Assembly (NCBI GenBank): GCA_035041965.1 | Contig: JAPYMA010001339.1 | Location: 1 to 64,000 of the forward strand | Length of the DNA: 64,000 bases | Direction: 5' to 3' | Source: Anisakis pegreffii | Lineage: Eukaryota; Nematoda; Chromadorea; Rhabditida; Anisakidae | Shown: positions 1 to 13,600 of the stretch, piece after piece | Numbering within the stretch: the first letter of the stretch is position 1 | Layout of the letters: each line of letters begins with the position of its first letter | The notes under the pieces: model-generated | Database searches by the model: none | What the model was told of the DNA's origin: nothing | Seen by the model: the letters and a program-made list of their open reading frames with translations, nothing else | Translations under genes and position numbers: made by a program

Positions 1-541
1 TTATTCTCATGTATCATGTTTCACCATTTTTTTGAAGTTTCAACTCGAAATTACGCCACTTTGCATTGGCTGCACACTCAGCTGAAGGAGGATTGCTAAA
101 CATTTTGTCGAAAGTCAACCGATGTAATTTTGTTTGTGACCATCATCTGACTTTCATCTATCTATATCCTCACTGCATGATTAACATGTGAACAGTTGGA
201 TAAATGTTGGATATGCTGAAATGAGTTATGATGCTTTGAGAAATAACGTGATGAACAATATAAATCCGAATGGTACTCGACTTTCCTATTCTACTGTTCA
301 CACGGTCATTCATTTGAACTCCCATTCACACGGTATCGAACAGATGTATTTTGTTCACACAAATGAATAATATCATATAGACGCGCACACCCGGAAAATA
401 ACTATTGTGAATAACGACCACCCATGATGTGTCGTGGAATTGCTAGAGGAACTTAATTGACAAATGTAATATTTATAGAATTTCAATGAAGAGCAATTGA
501 AAGTTTAGTTACTTCTTGATTTCTATACATCCTTGACATAC

Positions 542-691
542 ACTTGATGAGGTGAGTTGGAGCTGAGATGACGTTTTCATAGAATGCTGCTGTTTATCGG
601 TTGATGTTAACGTGCCGGTCTGACCAGCCGTGAATATGGCTGCCGGCAGTTCCTCTTTCAGACGCCACCTTGACGCACCAGCTTGCTCTAG
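542..691 (-). CDS. Putative internal coding exon of an unidentified minus-strand gene
   Basis: Read on the minus strand, a TTTTCAG acceptor is followed by exactly 50 open codons (starting LEQAGASRWRLKEELPAA) and then AGT before a strong GTATGT donor. The exon begins and ends in phase 0. Base composition is richer in G+C than its surroundings, as in the other coding exons here. The peptide ends in a Ser/Thr/Gln-rich stretch. I do not recognise the family. The rest of the gene would lie left of the window (3' side) and somewhere in the sparse 1-10 kb region (5' side), where I could not link any other exon with confidence. It could also be a chance open frame between fortuitous splice signals. 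Confidence 0.4.
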
Positions 692-926
692 CTGAAAATT
701 GTTCATTTTTTAGTCTATGTCGTTATGATATCGCATAAGAATGCAGCAGTAGCAAATACCTCGTTACCTGTTGTCAACTCAATTCAGCCTTTCTGATCTG
801 AACGAATGAAAATAGACTGACCTAAATGATTTACTTTCCTTCTTAATTGAACACACATCATCATATCACATTGTCAGTACTACCATCACTAGCAAAAATG
901 ATATCTACCTACATGAACATTTAGAA
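692..926. other. Non-coding stretch
   Basis: AT-rich sequence with no supportable exon. On the minus strand it would be intron upstream of the 542-691 exon if that exon is real. Confidence 0.5.
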
Positions 927-1191
927 CAGCCATCTGCAAGTAGGTATGACCGCGGGCCAAAAGGTATTTTTCCCAGCAACTGACTGTATATGTCGGCGAC
1001 ACACTTACTATTAGTTGTCTATTAGGAAATTCTGTATTGAAAATCTTTAGTGCATTAGCTAAATAATTTAAAACCTTTGTTCTTTCCTTTTTTCATCTTT
1101 TTAAAATCAAATTCTCAGATTCATCTGGCCGTTCAAAAATTATTGTCCGCGGGCCAATTTTGGCTCGCGGACCGAGGGTTGCCGATGCCTG
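927..1191. mobile_element. hAT-like MITE, 265 bp, with 8-bp target-site duplication
   Basis: The left end reads CAGCCATCTGCAAG and then CCGCGGGCCAAAA. The right end, reverse-complemented, reads CAGGCATCGGCAACC and then CCGCGAGCCAAAA. Termini are therefore CAG...CTG with imperfect inverted repeats of about 38 bp, typical of hAT-superfamily DNA transposons. The flanks are ATTTAGAA (919-926) and ATCTAGAG (1192-1199), 6 of 8 identical, as expected for an aged 8-bp hAT target-site duplication. There is no transposase coding capacity, so the element is non-autonomous. The internal repeat CCGCG...CGCGG is itself nearly palindromic. Confidence 0.7.
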
Positions 1192-1206
1192 ATCTAGAGC
1201 AAGAAG

Positions 1207-1385
<179 letters not shown>

Positions 1386-2904
1386 GATGTGTGGCAGGTG
1401 TGGTGTTACTAGCAAGTCAAACTGCTAATGAAATTCTTTAAAATAACTTCGGAAATAGCTTGGAGCGCCGACAGTATATTATCATATGCCGTATACGCAG
1501 TCGAATAGATAGGTAATTATACAGAAAGTGACAGCTGCAAAGCACTTAAATGCGGCCTCAACAATTTGAAACATTCATATTGAATGACCAAATGACCATC
1601 ATCACACTAGACGAATTATTCATTGAACATTTGTTGCATATGTATTGACCATTTATATGTACATATTACATAAACGCTCATCTTTGTTTTCTTTCGCCTT
1701 AACATATTGAAGATGCTGTATTGAGCAAATGAAGCGCCATGCGGTATGGATATCATCCCTCTGTGTGTTCGGGTTCCTTTAGACTATATCACATGTTTAG
1801 CGGTTAGCAGTCATTCCAATGACTTCTTAATGAAGACATTTTTCAATCACTTACAAAACAGCAAGATTCTTCATACTAGCACGGACTGCTATTATGTAAC
1901 TGTCCTACCTCGTCTAAAAGTTCATATTATCATGATGGTGTGTGTCACACGATATTCCTCGGAAATTTGAATCGATTCGCTCAACTAGGCGATAGTTGAT
2001 TTAAAATTTTCTACACTCATTTACTTTTTTAGACAATCGTATTGATATATTATGCTCTAATGATATCATACTACATCATGCCAAATCATAATTTATATGC
2101 TATTATATGCACACACAAGAATACAGGTGTGTAGATGATAAAGATAGTAGTGAGGTTAATGGCTTCAATATGAAATGCGTAATAGAAGCAAGATAGAAAC
2201 GTGATATGCAAATACAGATGAAGAATGTTTGAATGATGAATGTTCAGTAATGATAACAATAAATAGATGTGATGATCAATTGAAAAGATTTTAATTTCTG
2301 AGTATGAGTGCGTGCATACATAATCACAATCGTCTTCCGATATTTGCATTCAACATTCACAGTGCAATTATTCAACATCTTCTTTCTATCTTCTGCAATA
2401 GATCAACTGTCCGAACAAAGGGTGTTTTGAGAGCAAAAGCACTTTTTGCGCGAGTGATCACTATGCCGAAAATCAGGTTTTGAAACGAAACGGCCATGAA
2501 AATGGCCAGCCAGCCATTCGGTTTCGAATCGCTCATATGTCATCCCACCCATCCTTGATTCATCTAATAATACTCGGTGAAGCGTTTTCAATTATGCATC
2601 ACTATCATCAAACCAAATACCGATAACGTCCCCCACTTAACTATGATGCAACTTGTTCTTGTCTCTTTCGGTAACGTTACCAAGGCATAATATTAGCAGT
2701 AATAATGTTATCAATGATAAACAAGAATTGAAATGGTTCAGTCTCTTCATTGCTCTTAAAACCAAAGAATGCGTTTTGGCAAACAGTGGCTGAAGCTTTT
2801 GAAACAATAAAAACTTTCTTAATTCTTAATTGATCCAATTCGGATCGATAATCTCTATTTCAGCAAAGATTGAAGAGGAATGCTTGGCAGTTCTAAGTAG
2901 CGAT

Positions 2905-3110
2905 GGTAGCCGGCCGAAGTTTTGTCTATTGATAAATTCCAACCGAAATTCCATCGGATTCTGACTGAATTTTCGATTTAAATGTTTTTGTCGGATTTTC
3001 GATAATTATGGAAGTTCGGCAATTTTCGAAAGTGTTCGGTCGAAAATCTTGAAGTTCATTCGGAATACCGAATTTCGAAATCTTATCGTTAGAAAGTGAG
3101 TTGGGTTGGG
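2905..3110. repeat. CGAA/TTCG-rich degenerate repeat
   Basis: The stretch is dense in CCGAA, TTTCGG and TCGAAA words on both strands (for example GGCCGAAG, ACCGAAATTCC, GTTCGGTCGAAAAT, ACCGAATTTCGAAA). The same word set recurs at 48.6-48.8 kb, so I read it as a diverged copy of a dispersed repeat, perhaps a hAT-related MITE. No target-site duplication was found. Confidence 0.35.
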
Positions 3111-5470
3111 TTCCGTTCAAACTCAAATTTTGTTCGGCCATCATCAACTGTGATTTTTCCACCATACAGCAATAAAGTACTGGCTAAAAGTCTTCATTCA
3201 ACGAACACAAAAAGTTTGCATTTCAGCTATGTTCTCGTCCATACGTACTTACTACATCATCGAATTATATACATGATCAAGTTGTGATCTCTTTGATTAC
3301 TTATATCTCGTTTACTTTGTTTATAATTGGACGGTTCACTCATTTGTTTTCATATCAATAACACAATGTGATTATAGGAATAAACAAAAAAGAAATGGTA
3401 ATAACCTGTAGAATTGCAGCTGCAAGCAATTGCTGGTGAGTCAAGGAGGTATGAATGGCACTTTGATTTCGCGAGTCAATTTTGGATATTCACAAAGCCC
3501 GTAAAGGGCAGCACCTAAGCAAGAATGAATACGTAGAAATGACTGAAGAAAATGAAATTGAAATTGCAATCGCACAACTGTAAAGTTTTCACGAATACGA
3601 TATGAATCAAATCAATCAGCTCTTCAATACCTCGATAAGTGCATTATACAATAATAAACCACAAGAATAATGCTAGCAAAATCTAAGCTATTAATACTTG
3701 CTGCTCTAGTATTAGTACTTGTATTCGTACTAGTAGTGGTTCGAAGCAGCAACAGCAGTAGTACTACAGGGGAACATCGCGACGGAAAGAGGGACGTTTA
3801 AACGACGATCAGCTCCGAGTGAAAGTCGTTGAGTGGGCTGGTTGGCGGCTGGTTCGTTATTAGTTGCGATGAATAGATATGGACGGGACGGATAGATGCA
3901 GATGGATGATGAATAGAAAAATGAAGACGGAGAGAAGAAGGACAGTGCTTTGCAACAACGACGAGTTCAGTTCTGAGTTCGACGAATTCAGTTCGGTTCG
4001 ATTCAGTTCATTTCAAGAAGCATGTAAAGTGAGAAGAACGAACAGAATAGAGAGAGCAAACTAGAATATCATAGATTCGATCACATATCGAAAGTGGCAG
4101 CAGAGTAGAGTGAGTGCAAAAGAGATATTGCAGAGTTGAATGCAACAAATCTGCAGAGTTAGTTCAGCAACAACAACAGATCAGTAGTGCAGAGTAAGAA
4201 CAAGATCAATTGACAGTGTTGCAATAGCAGGAGAATATGCATCATTTGCAAATGCAAATAGCACTACTCCTCAAATAGCAGAGTGCCTGCAGCAACATCG
4301 CAAAAAGGATTGTAAAATGAATGCACAATAACGAACGAGTTTGCATATGCGAATATATATGTATATTATTATCATGATGAGTACGCAAAGTTCCTCAGCT
4401 CTCCTTGCTCAGCACACATTCTGCTAATGTTTTCTTCCGCTCCATTGCAGAATGTGTTGTGCTACTATGCGTGCAATGTCGCAACAACCAAACGGCTGTC
4501 AAATTCAAAGCCAGTCATTTCAGCTGGCTACTCGGCTGAATGGATGGACGGTGGTATAATGCTAACGAACGAAATAAGAAGAAGAGGCAAAGAACGCGCC
4601 ATCGCTTCGTAAAGCTTCTTCATCCAGCACATCAAAAGATAAACTCTGCTCGTTTCACCTCAGCGAATAAACGAATAAATGATTGAATGAATGCAAACTG
4701 AAACCAAACCAATTTACCTCCTCACATCTAACGCCACTTCTATACGCAGCAACAAGCTAGCTATACAATTGCTTCCTAATATAAACATCACTACAGCTCA
4801 CGTTAATATCTAAAACCACAACGGTTATACAGACAATGATAGAAATACCATTAATAATAATAAAGATAATTACTGTTTTGGCTCATTCGCTTTGCAATTC
4901 AAGACGCATTCTTTTGTGAATCAAACAGGTAGGATGAGATTGACTTATTCAAGAGAGTACAACGAAGCATAAATATACAACAGAAACCGGGTTAAACAAG
5001 TGCAATCAAAACTGAATCTGAACACTACATCGCTAACATTACGAATATAGCATGATGATACAAAAAATACAACCATCACGAAGTTTTGAAACAGCGACCG
5101 ATTTTAATTCAGTTGCTGACGAGTTACCGATCGAACTTGTAATTCTAATTCAGTTGTTACCGATTCAGTTACTCACCGATTCTATTGCTTAGAAGTCACT
5201 CTGTACAAAACTTAAACCAAAAATATTGCATTTGGAGCTAGTGCAAAGTGCTCGAACTTTTTAGTATTGCGATAAATTGAACATTTCTCCGTTTTGCTCA
5301 ATGTGTTCACTTTTTCTCCTCGATTCTTGATACAACAACTACAATTGATTCCCATCATCACAGGAAAACGTTGTACAAAATTTCGTAGCAACTGAACCAA
5401 ACCATGAGACGCGCGAATTTCTTAAACATTTCAGTATGCCTGAAAGCAATGATGTGCAAGCTACTAGAGA

Positions 5471-6266
5471 AAGGTAGCCCCGCTAATCGCTAATCCGCTA
5501 AAAATATCTTTGTTCCGTTAAGATGAAAAAGTAGCGAAACTTTCTCGCTAAAAGTGCCATTAATCGGACAAAAATAGAGGTCGTTTTCACTAAAACCTTA
5601 CAAAGCAAAATTAGTCTGCTAATTGCTACTTTCAAAGTTCCCTTAAAAATTTGCAATTGCACCGTTATTTTATTCCTGAGAAAACGTCAGCACGCCTTTA
5701 AACAATCAAAAAGTTTTATTCATTCATTCAACGACAAAAATTCTTCCAACAATAAACATCACGCAGCAATCAAAACGAGGTTCAACAATGAGAAAATAAC
5801 CAAGTGACGACAATAAAATTCAAAAATAAAAACAATCTATTGGCAGCAGCCCACACTAAACCTAATTCCCTTTCAAGAATATCAGTACGTTTAGCATTTC
5901 GTCTGAGTGACTGGCTATTATGATTCTTCCTAGTGAAAACAGAAATGGAGAAAACTTCATTGGACTGTTACTTAATTTATTTAAAGTCACAAATTTTGAT
6001 GAGCTCAGACGGGACGCTATTGATGCACTTATAGTAAATATCTGAATGTATGATTGAATAAGTATTCAACTCCGACCCGTTACTAGCATGCTCGGCAATT
6101 GTTAGTGCTAGGGCGCAGAAAATGTATTTGGATATGTTGATGTTGAGAGAAATAAGCATTCCTGTACACACTAACTCGCTAAAACGGTAACGAAAGAATT
6201 GTAGCGCTAAAATTTGCGCTTTTAGCGACACAATATAGAATTATGGTGTCATATTGTGTCGCTAAA
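5471..6266. repeat. CGCTAA-rich repeat ending in a perfect 16-bp hairpin
   Basis: The left part has CCCCGCTAATCGCTAATCCGCTAAAA and TCTCGCTAAAAG; the right part has ACTCGCTAAAACGG and GTAGCGCTAAAA. At 6221-6236 and 6251-6266, TTTAGCGACACAATAT and its exact reverse complement form a 16-bp perfect stem with a 14-nt loop. This suggests a fragmented foldback transposon. I could not find both ends or a duplication, so the limits are approximate. Confidence 0.35.
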
Positions 6267-9200
6267 AAATTATGGTTGCGGAAGTTATCACTACTGATTT
6301 CTGGTATATGAAAAAAATGTAGCCAACTATCGCAGTACCGAAAAAACTGGCTGCACGGAATAGCGAATACCGCACTACCACCCACCATTGACAGTAAGTA
6401 TTTTTTTGCCGCCGAGCGTTGCTCCTTGTTGCCTGTTTTAAAAGAATTTTTTCCATGCCATTTTTGTTGTGCAACGCAGAGACAAAGCATGTTTGTTTAA
6501 AAAGAAAAAAAATTTTTTTTCATCCAATCTCAGTGAACAACATCGCAAACGAAGCTCACGCCCAGCTTTCAAACTTTGGAACCCTCTTTTAGACAGCGTT
6601 TAGCATTAATAACTATGAACAGTTGATTTTCGTACCGCATCATAGTACAAATAGCAACACACTTCTTTTTCTGTAAAGTAGAGGTTCTTCACGAGATTTA
6701 TGGGATATATTGATTATGGTAATAATCAGATTTAGAGAATTATCACTTCTTGAGAGCAAAAATTGTGCATGTGGAACTCATTAGGCGAAAGTTTCATGTG
6801 TGATAATTTTGGCTGAAATGTCATATAGAGTGGTTTTCGAACCACTTGAACTAGAAATGGGCGTTATTTCAAAAATCCGAGGTTTTTTGTGCTACTTTAC
6901 ACAGGCCTAATTTATGATCATTGATCATAAATTTTAAAGTGTACGCATCGTTATTATAATGCCGATATTATTAATGCAACAAAAAATGACGGGTTGGATG
7001 TTGTTTTGATGACAGCGATGTGAGAATTCGTTCGAAATGATGTTGTGTTATGATAGATAGATATGGAAGTTAATTTGATCACTTCTCTACGTCACATTCA
7101 GCATTTTAGTGCACATACATACGTATGCAATATACATATTTGTAAATGCATCTACACTTTCATTTATGAGGGTGGTGATGCGTGTGGTTTATGGCATTCA
7201 CTAATAATAAGTTTTACATGTTTCATTTGAATGTAACCAAATCCAAACTAGAATATACATGTCACATGTATGGGTAGAGCATGGCAAAAAGGAGACTAGA
7301 AATGAGAAGGACAACGAATGACTAGTAAGTGCATTGATTAACATTTAAAAGTGAAAGTTCTAGTGAAAGGAATGTGGTCTGGTTTCTATCTGGTTTGCAC
7401 AATGCACTCATCCCATCATCCATTATTCATGTGCATTATGATGGTGTTCGTATGCGCTCAGTGATCAACTTGTACTGCGATGATACGTTTATCGCATGGA
7501 TCAGTGTTCAGTTGCTCTCTGATGATAATCGTTATTCAAATTCATATTCTTCAAATGCATCATTTTAATAACAAGTTCCGCTACACACTAGGTGCATACT
7601 ATATCCCTTCAATTCAGCAGTAACCAAGCAAAGACATAAGATTCACTCGATCATTCATTCAACTGTCACTTGTTTCGTTCGACGCATTACATCTGTGTGA
7701 TTGTTACCGAACGAAATTCCGAATTTTGATTTTTCGAACAAGTGGCGCTCTGCAACTACGCATGTTTCGTCAGCAATATGTTTATATTGTTCTGATAGGA
7801 GAGAGTCTGCTGTATCTGATGTAAAGCAATTATGAAGTAAACCTGAGCTTAAAAGCAGCTTGAAAATGCTAATCTCAATATTCTCACAGTGAGGTGCCTT
7901 CACAAAATCAACTATATTTCTAGAAATAAACACTTCCCTCCGAGATCGTTTATATCTTTTTTATGAATAAAAGAATCGCCTCTATCAAGCGATGTAACGA
8001 AATCACTGTATTACTAATGGGGTTAGAAACGGGAGATTTTTGGACGAGAGCAGAGGTAGCGGAGAATCTCGTGAAACAGGGCTTCGACCGCGGATTTTAC
8101 AAGGAAGAACCGGGGGATCTCGCTCTTGTTCCCAATCCTAATTGCTAAACAAACCCGAACATAATTTAGTTCAACAATGATTCTACGATACTCTCATAAT
8201 GATCCGATGCTGAAAATATGTCTGAGATCAATGCAGCTGTTCACCTGGACGTAAGCATTCCTTGTCAAGAACATTACAGTTTTCATATAGCTCATCGTCG
8301 GTATTTCCTTCGCCTTGATAGCATAAAATACGCGGGTGGCGATAAAATTTGAATAAACGGATGGTTTGTTTGTAGTTCTCGTCGCATTTTCATATTAAAC
8401 ACAATCCGTAATCACGACCATGAGATCGACATGTCTTTCTCGTTAGCCAAATTCAAATATGTAAGTTTTGATGTACATTCGGATTAGTATATTCATTTTA
8501 TCAACACAAATACAAGCAGTCTTCATATGAGGACATGCAACATTAACGAAGTCATTTTATAATGTCATGCACAACGGTAATCAATGAAGAAAGCAACGTT
8601 ACACTTAAAAACATTGCCAGCATGATATTTTTTGCTATATTCGACAAGAGGGGATCTATCATGGAGAACGAGTTATCTAACGTATCCTCTTGGTCAGGTA
8701 CCCTTGAACACTTCTGCTGAGTGTCTCCATATTAGGGTATCGGGTTTTCTCTAATCGTTTCACGTTCTGAATTTATATGTGACAATATCAATCAGAGATA
8801 CTTTTTATAATTCATCTTCCGAGCAACGTTTCGGCATCAAAACAAATCAACAAGCTCCAATCATAAGCCAAGTAGCTTCCATAGAATGTACTGAAAGATT
8901 GTTCATGTTCACGTTCATTTGATCGACTTCGGATCCATCAATTATTGCGTTGTTAAATTGTGCGAAACAAATTACTTGTAAGATGAAAAAGGAATGAAAG
9001 TGGTATAACTACCTTTAAAAAATGTACATTTTTTATCTACCCTCATACGACGACAGTTGACAATAGTGAGTTAACTGACCATTCGGTTTAATGTGAAAGA
9101 TTTTGAAGTTATGAAAAGATACATGAGGCAAAGCGGGAATTCAGTAGTGACCATTCCGATCACATCCTCATCTTTTCAATAGGTTGACCTCAACCTGAAG

Positions 9201-10697
9201 TACTCAGGCCAGTTTTTTAAAGCGAATTTTTCATTCATCCGAAGTTATTTCAATATTCAGCATCGCCGTGCTAGTCAAACAGTTGAAAACGTATTCAAAT
9301 CAATTGTGAACACTGCTTATTATGGGCTAAGTAACTTTCTTCATTAAAAATGTCAATTATTTTATGCAGTATTGCAACATTGAACAAATTTTATTAAACG
9401 AATTGCTCATCTGTCCCACTGAAAATAACCTGTGTTGACCCTCGCATTTTATCTTGAACCGTTATTATTTTGTCATCAATTTCTTTATTAACAGTACTGA
9501 TTGAATTATCAACTATGTACCATCAATATGTAGATTGTTATCGAAGATATTAGACTGCATCCAGTACACTGTTCTTATTTACGTAATTTAACGTCCGAGC
9601 TTTCAAGTTCAAGTAAGTACCGCCACTCAGGTGACTCTGAGCTTGAACCATTAGCTTAAAAATAAACTGACAAAATTCACACTTTCAACATGGTCCTTTC
9701 CAGTTCTCCGATTAATATTTCCGTTCAGTGATAAAGTTACTGCAAAGAAAACCAACACCTAAATCTAATTCTGCTGCTGAAAACAATGAAAATTTGTAGA
9801 ATTGTTACCAAAACAAATTTTACCCAATGTTTGTTTCTATGGTTCAGAAAACTTTTGATATCTCAATCGTAAAGTTATGAAACAATCAGGCAGAAAAAGA
9901 GATAAGAACAGATCTAAAAATTGAGTTTTATAAGGACTTTACGAGAACACATTGTTACAAATTAAAATATTGCAATAAATAATTGTGCAAAATATTAAAA
10001 ACAATTCAAAATGTTGCACTTGACTGAAACAGAGTGCATCATTTAACATGAAACTCGTTGAAATGAAACAATAAACTGGTGAGTGACCACCAACCAATAA
10101 AACTATTGCGAATTTTCGTTGGCGAATTCCTCTAATACGACAGTATAAAATTAAACAACCTTCTCCAAAACGGAACCTATATCGTCGAAAAACAATTTTT
10201 CTGACCGATATCTCCTTCCAAAAATGGATTTACAGAAAGAATTTTTTTTTCGATGGAATTACAAAAGTAATCGCTAAAAAACTGATTTCGTACTGAATCA
10301 ATTTTAATATTTTAATGAATTACATAAACCCTCATCAAAATTATCACAACGAAAAGGATGAACGAATAACAATGAAGCAGTGAAAACAATCATCTAGAAA
10401 ATGCCCAAATAAATAACAAAAAATAGCAAAAGCAGCCGTCAACACTTTCCCAAATCATTAATCCCATCTTGAGCCACAAGAAAAAAACTAGAAATGACAT
10501 TCAATTGGATCACAAAATCACATCATTTACAACAACTGAAAAATTATATTATATAATTATAACTATAAATGAGTAAATACAATCACAATAAATCAGATAA
10601 AAAGTTTCGCAAAAGATATGTGTACGAAAAACTGCAAATATCCTATTGATGCTTTAAGTAAAGGCACAGCTCAAGAAACGAATAATAACAACAAGAT

Positions 10698-13600
10698 TCA
10701 TGATTGTGCAGATGGTGTAGACTCATTGATCAGATGATTCTTGGCACCTTCGAAGACTGACATCAACGAATACGCATCTGCAGTTAATTCACATATTTGC
10801 TGATCACCCCAACTGTGTGTTGGTAAACTTTGCAATAATATCATAATGCCCTGAAAAGTAAAACAAAAACTGCGTCTTCAACACACAAAAATAACCCAAT
10901 AATGAAATGTTCACGGAACTGTTTGTACGATGTGAGTATGCATGATCAGCGAAATCTGATTTTTAAAACAACTCATCAGATGATGAATATTCGAAATTCT
11001 AGAACCATTTCACTTGCTAACCTGAAAATCTTTCTCGGCTTGCAATTGTTTTGACCACATTCTTAAAAATGCAGCACAGACGTAACCGTGAAACTGCGAG
11101 AAACCGTTTCGCTCACTCTGAAGAATAAATGAAGTTAAACAAGCGAATATAATAATAATAATAATAATTCAACGCTACCACATTAAAATAACCTCTTTTC
11201 AAGAACAAGTTTCAATCGAAAACGCTTTAGCAAATTATTCGCATGCTTAAAATTCATAAGAGTTAACGAGGATAATTTCTGAGAGGTGAATAAACTGAAG
11301 AACGACAAGTGCAATTATCAGAACAAAAAAAGAACAGATGATTAGAAGACAAGCAAACCAAATAGGTATCCCATAAACGGATAGTTGCACGCAGAGGGAT
11401 TTCTCTCATCAATAAATTATTCATCCATCGAAAAGCGAATTGAAGGTATTCGATACCATGTGATTCCAAGTGCTGATGAAGTTGTCCTAAAAAGAGGATA
11501 TATAGATACCCATTAGCGTTTTCATGATGTTATAATTTAGTTGGAGAGCGACATTCATTGAACAGTAAATCAATCAGGTGACTTTGTTTGAAGAACTGCT
11601 GATTTAAGTATAGGCGAAATGCTTGCTTTTATACAGAAACCACTTGAAAATTTCAATGAAAACTTATTACGGTTCTTCTTGCAAACAAGGTATATACCAT
11701 ATATATATATATACAAATATTAAAAACGAAGAAAAATATGTGAAACGATTAACGAAAGGCTGAAATATCAGCAGAGAGCTACTGAAGAAATAGACACAAA
11801 ATGAGAAAACTAACGATCTACACGACTCATCAAGTGTTTCAGCTGTACAATTTTGCGTTGTATACCAGGTTGAGCAAATGTGTAGTTATCCTGAATGGTA
11901 TCAAGTAATGCACTAACACACCAAAAACTATCTGCCTCAACAACATCGAGCTGTTCACGAGGCAACTGGTCCACCTCGTATGTACCAACTTCCGCGTCTG
12001 AAGTTCGTTTACCTTTTATAAACAATTTACGGTGATACATATAATATGTCATAATATTCACATGCAATCGCTAAATCCAAATGATCTGGAGAACCAATTT
12101 GAAAGGTAAGATTTTGAAAATATAATAAGATATTCTCTGGAATAGCTAGGAGCAATTATAATGTAATGAACAGAAAAAAAAACAACGAAGAATGGATATA
12201 AACTGACCATCGGAAATGAATTCAGAAAGAAAGACGACAAAAAACGGAGTAACGAGGTCGTTTATACCCTGAACATAACCACTGGCTGGATGTCTTATCG
12301 CCCAGATATATAGCACACGTTCGAACATCTACAAATGATTGGCAATAATCAATGGGCGAAGAATATTGAAAAGAAGACGTCATTCACAAAATTCAGACCG
12401 AAGAACTCAACGAGACAAACAAACCTCTTGAACGATTTTCTGTTGGAAAAGAGGTATCAAAGGACACATACGCGGGATATCGATGTGAATCTAGAAAGAC
12501 AGATCAATAAAAATAAATTACCATGCCATAGCTGTTCGGTAACTGCAATCTACAATCATGGAAACAAAATTCTACTTCTTTTAATCGAAAGAAACAAAAA
12601 ATAATCAAGCATTCTATCAAATACACAGAATCAGCGAGCACGAACCTGTCTATATGTATCTTGATGCTGTTCTTCGAAACGAGTATAAAAATACTGCTCT
12701 ACATAATGCCAATATTCTTGTCTTTTTCGAGTGAGCGTCACTTCACGACGCTCAAAATTTGTAGGTAAATAACCCTGCAAGTAGTGTATGCAAAATAATA
12801 GAAAATTCACACAAACTGAGTTATTCAGGCCATTTCTGCACACTCACATTGAATTCACTGTAAACGAAAGAAAACAACAGATGAATTGAAGAAAAATAAA
12901 TACAAACGAGAGATGACCATAAATAAACAAACGAAAATGAAAATATCAATGAAACAGAAAAAAACTAACCGAAAGAATTCTCCAAATGATTGGACGTAAA
13001 ACATGAGGTATACCCATCCAACAGTTTTTCTTTAGTAATTCCAGATCTACGCTAACATTTGGAGGTGGATGTGAATAATCATCATCGGATGGATCTGAGT
13101 GAAATCCCAACTGTGCTCGTAGGCGATCAAAACGGTTTTGGTCACGATCTCGTCCTAAACTTGGACAAATATTACCTTTGACGATATTTCTGGAAAAGTT
13201 CTCTTTAAAGATAATTTAGCAATCAATACAACGCATGCCTCTTGAAGATGAGTTTTTCGAGGCAGCCGTCGATTGAGATGCGTCGAAAATAGTCGTTCCA
13301 CGATGTTCGGCAGATACCTAAAAGCATTTTCGACAGCATTCCATTTAAAATTCTCAGATCTTGACAATGTATTATCCTGACAATGAATAATTTAGAAAAT
13401 CTTCCAAATGAACGTTTCAAAAGAATTCTTCATAGCGCAATTACATAATATTATCAAGAATGCATCCTACTAGACTGACCAGCATTCAAATAATTGAAGT
13501 AACTTACCAACGTCTGATCTAATTCGAATCATGAACGAATGAAGAAACAATGACTGATTTAAATTGAGAAAGCATTTTACTGTGTGCTCACCTCAGGCAA

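Noticed and set aside
2403..2591. Minus-strand frame with MTYERFETEWLAGHFHG as a possible exon
   Set aside because: No acceptable splice pair in phase and no family resemblance; a local GGCCAT...ATGGCC palindrome explains the GC-richer composition.
6179..6490. A 103-codon minus frame
   Set aside because: It runs through the CGCTAA repeat and hairpin, and an overlapping second frame is equally open; probably non-coding repeat.
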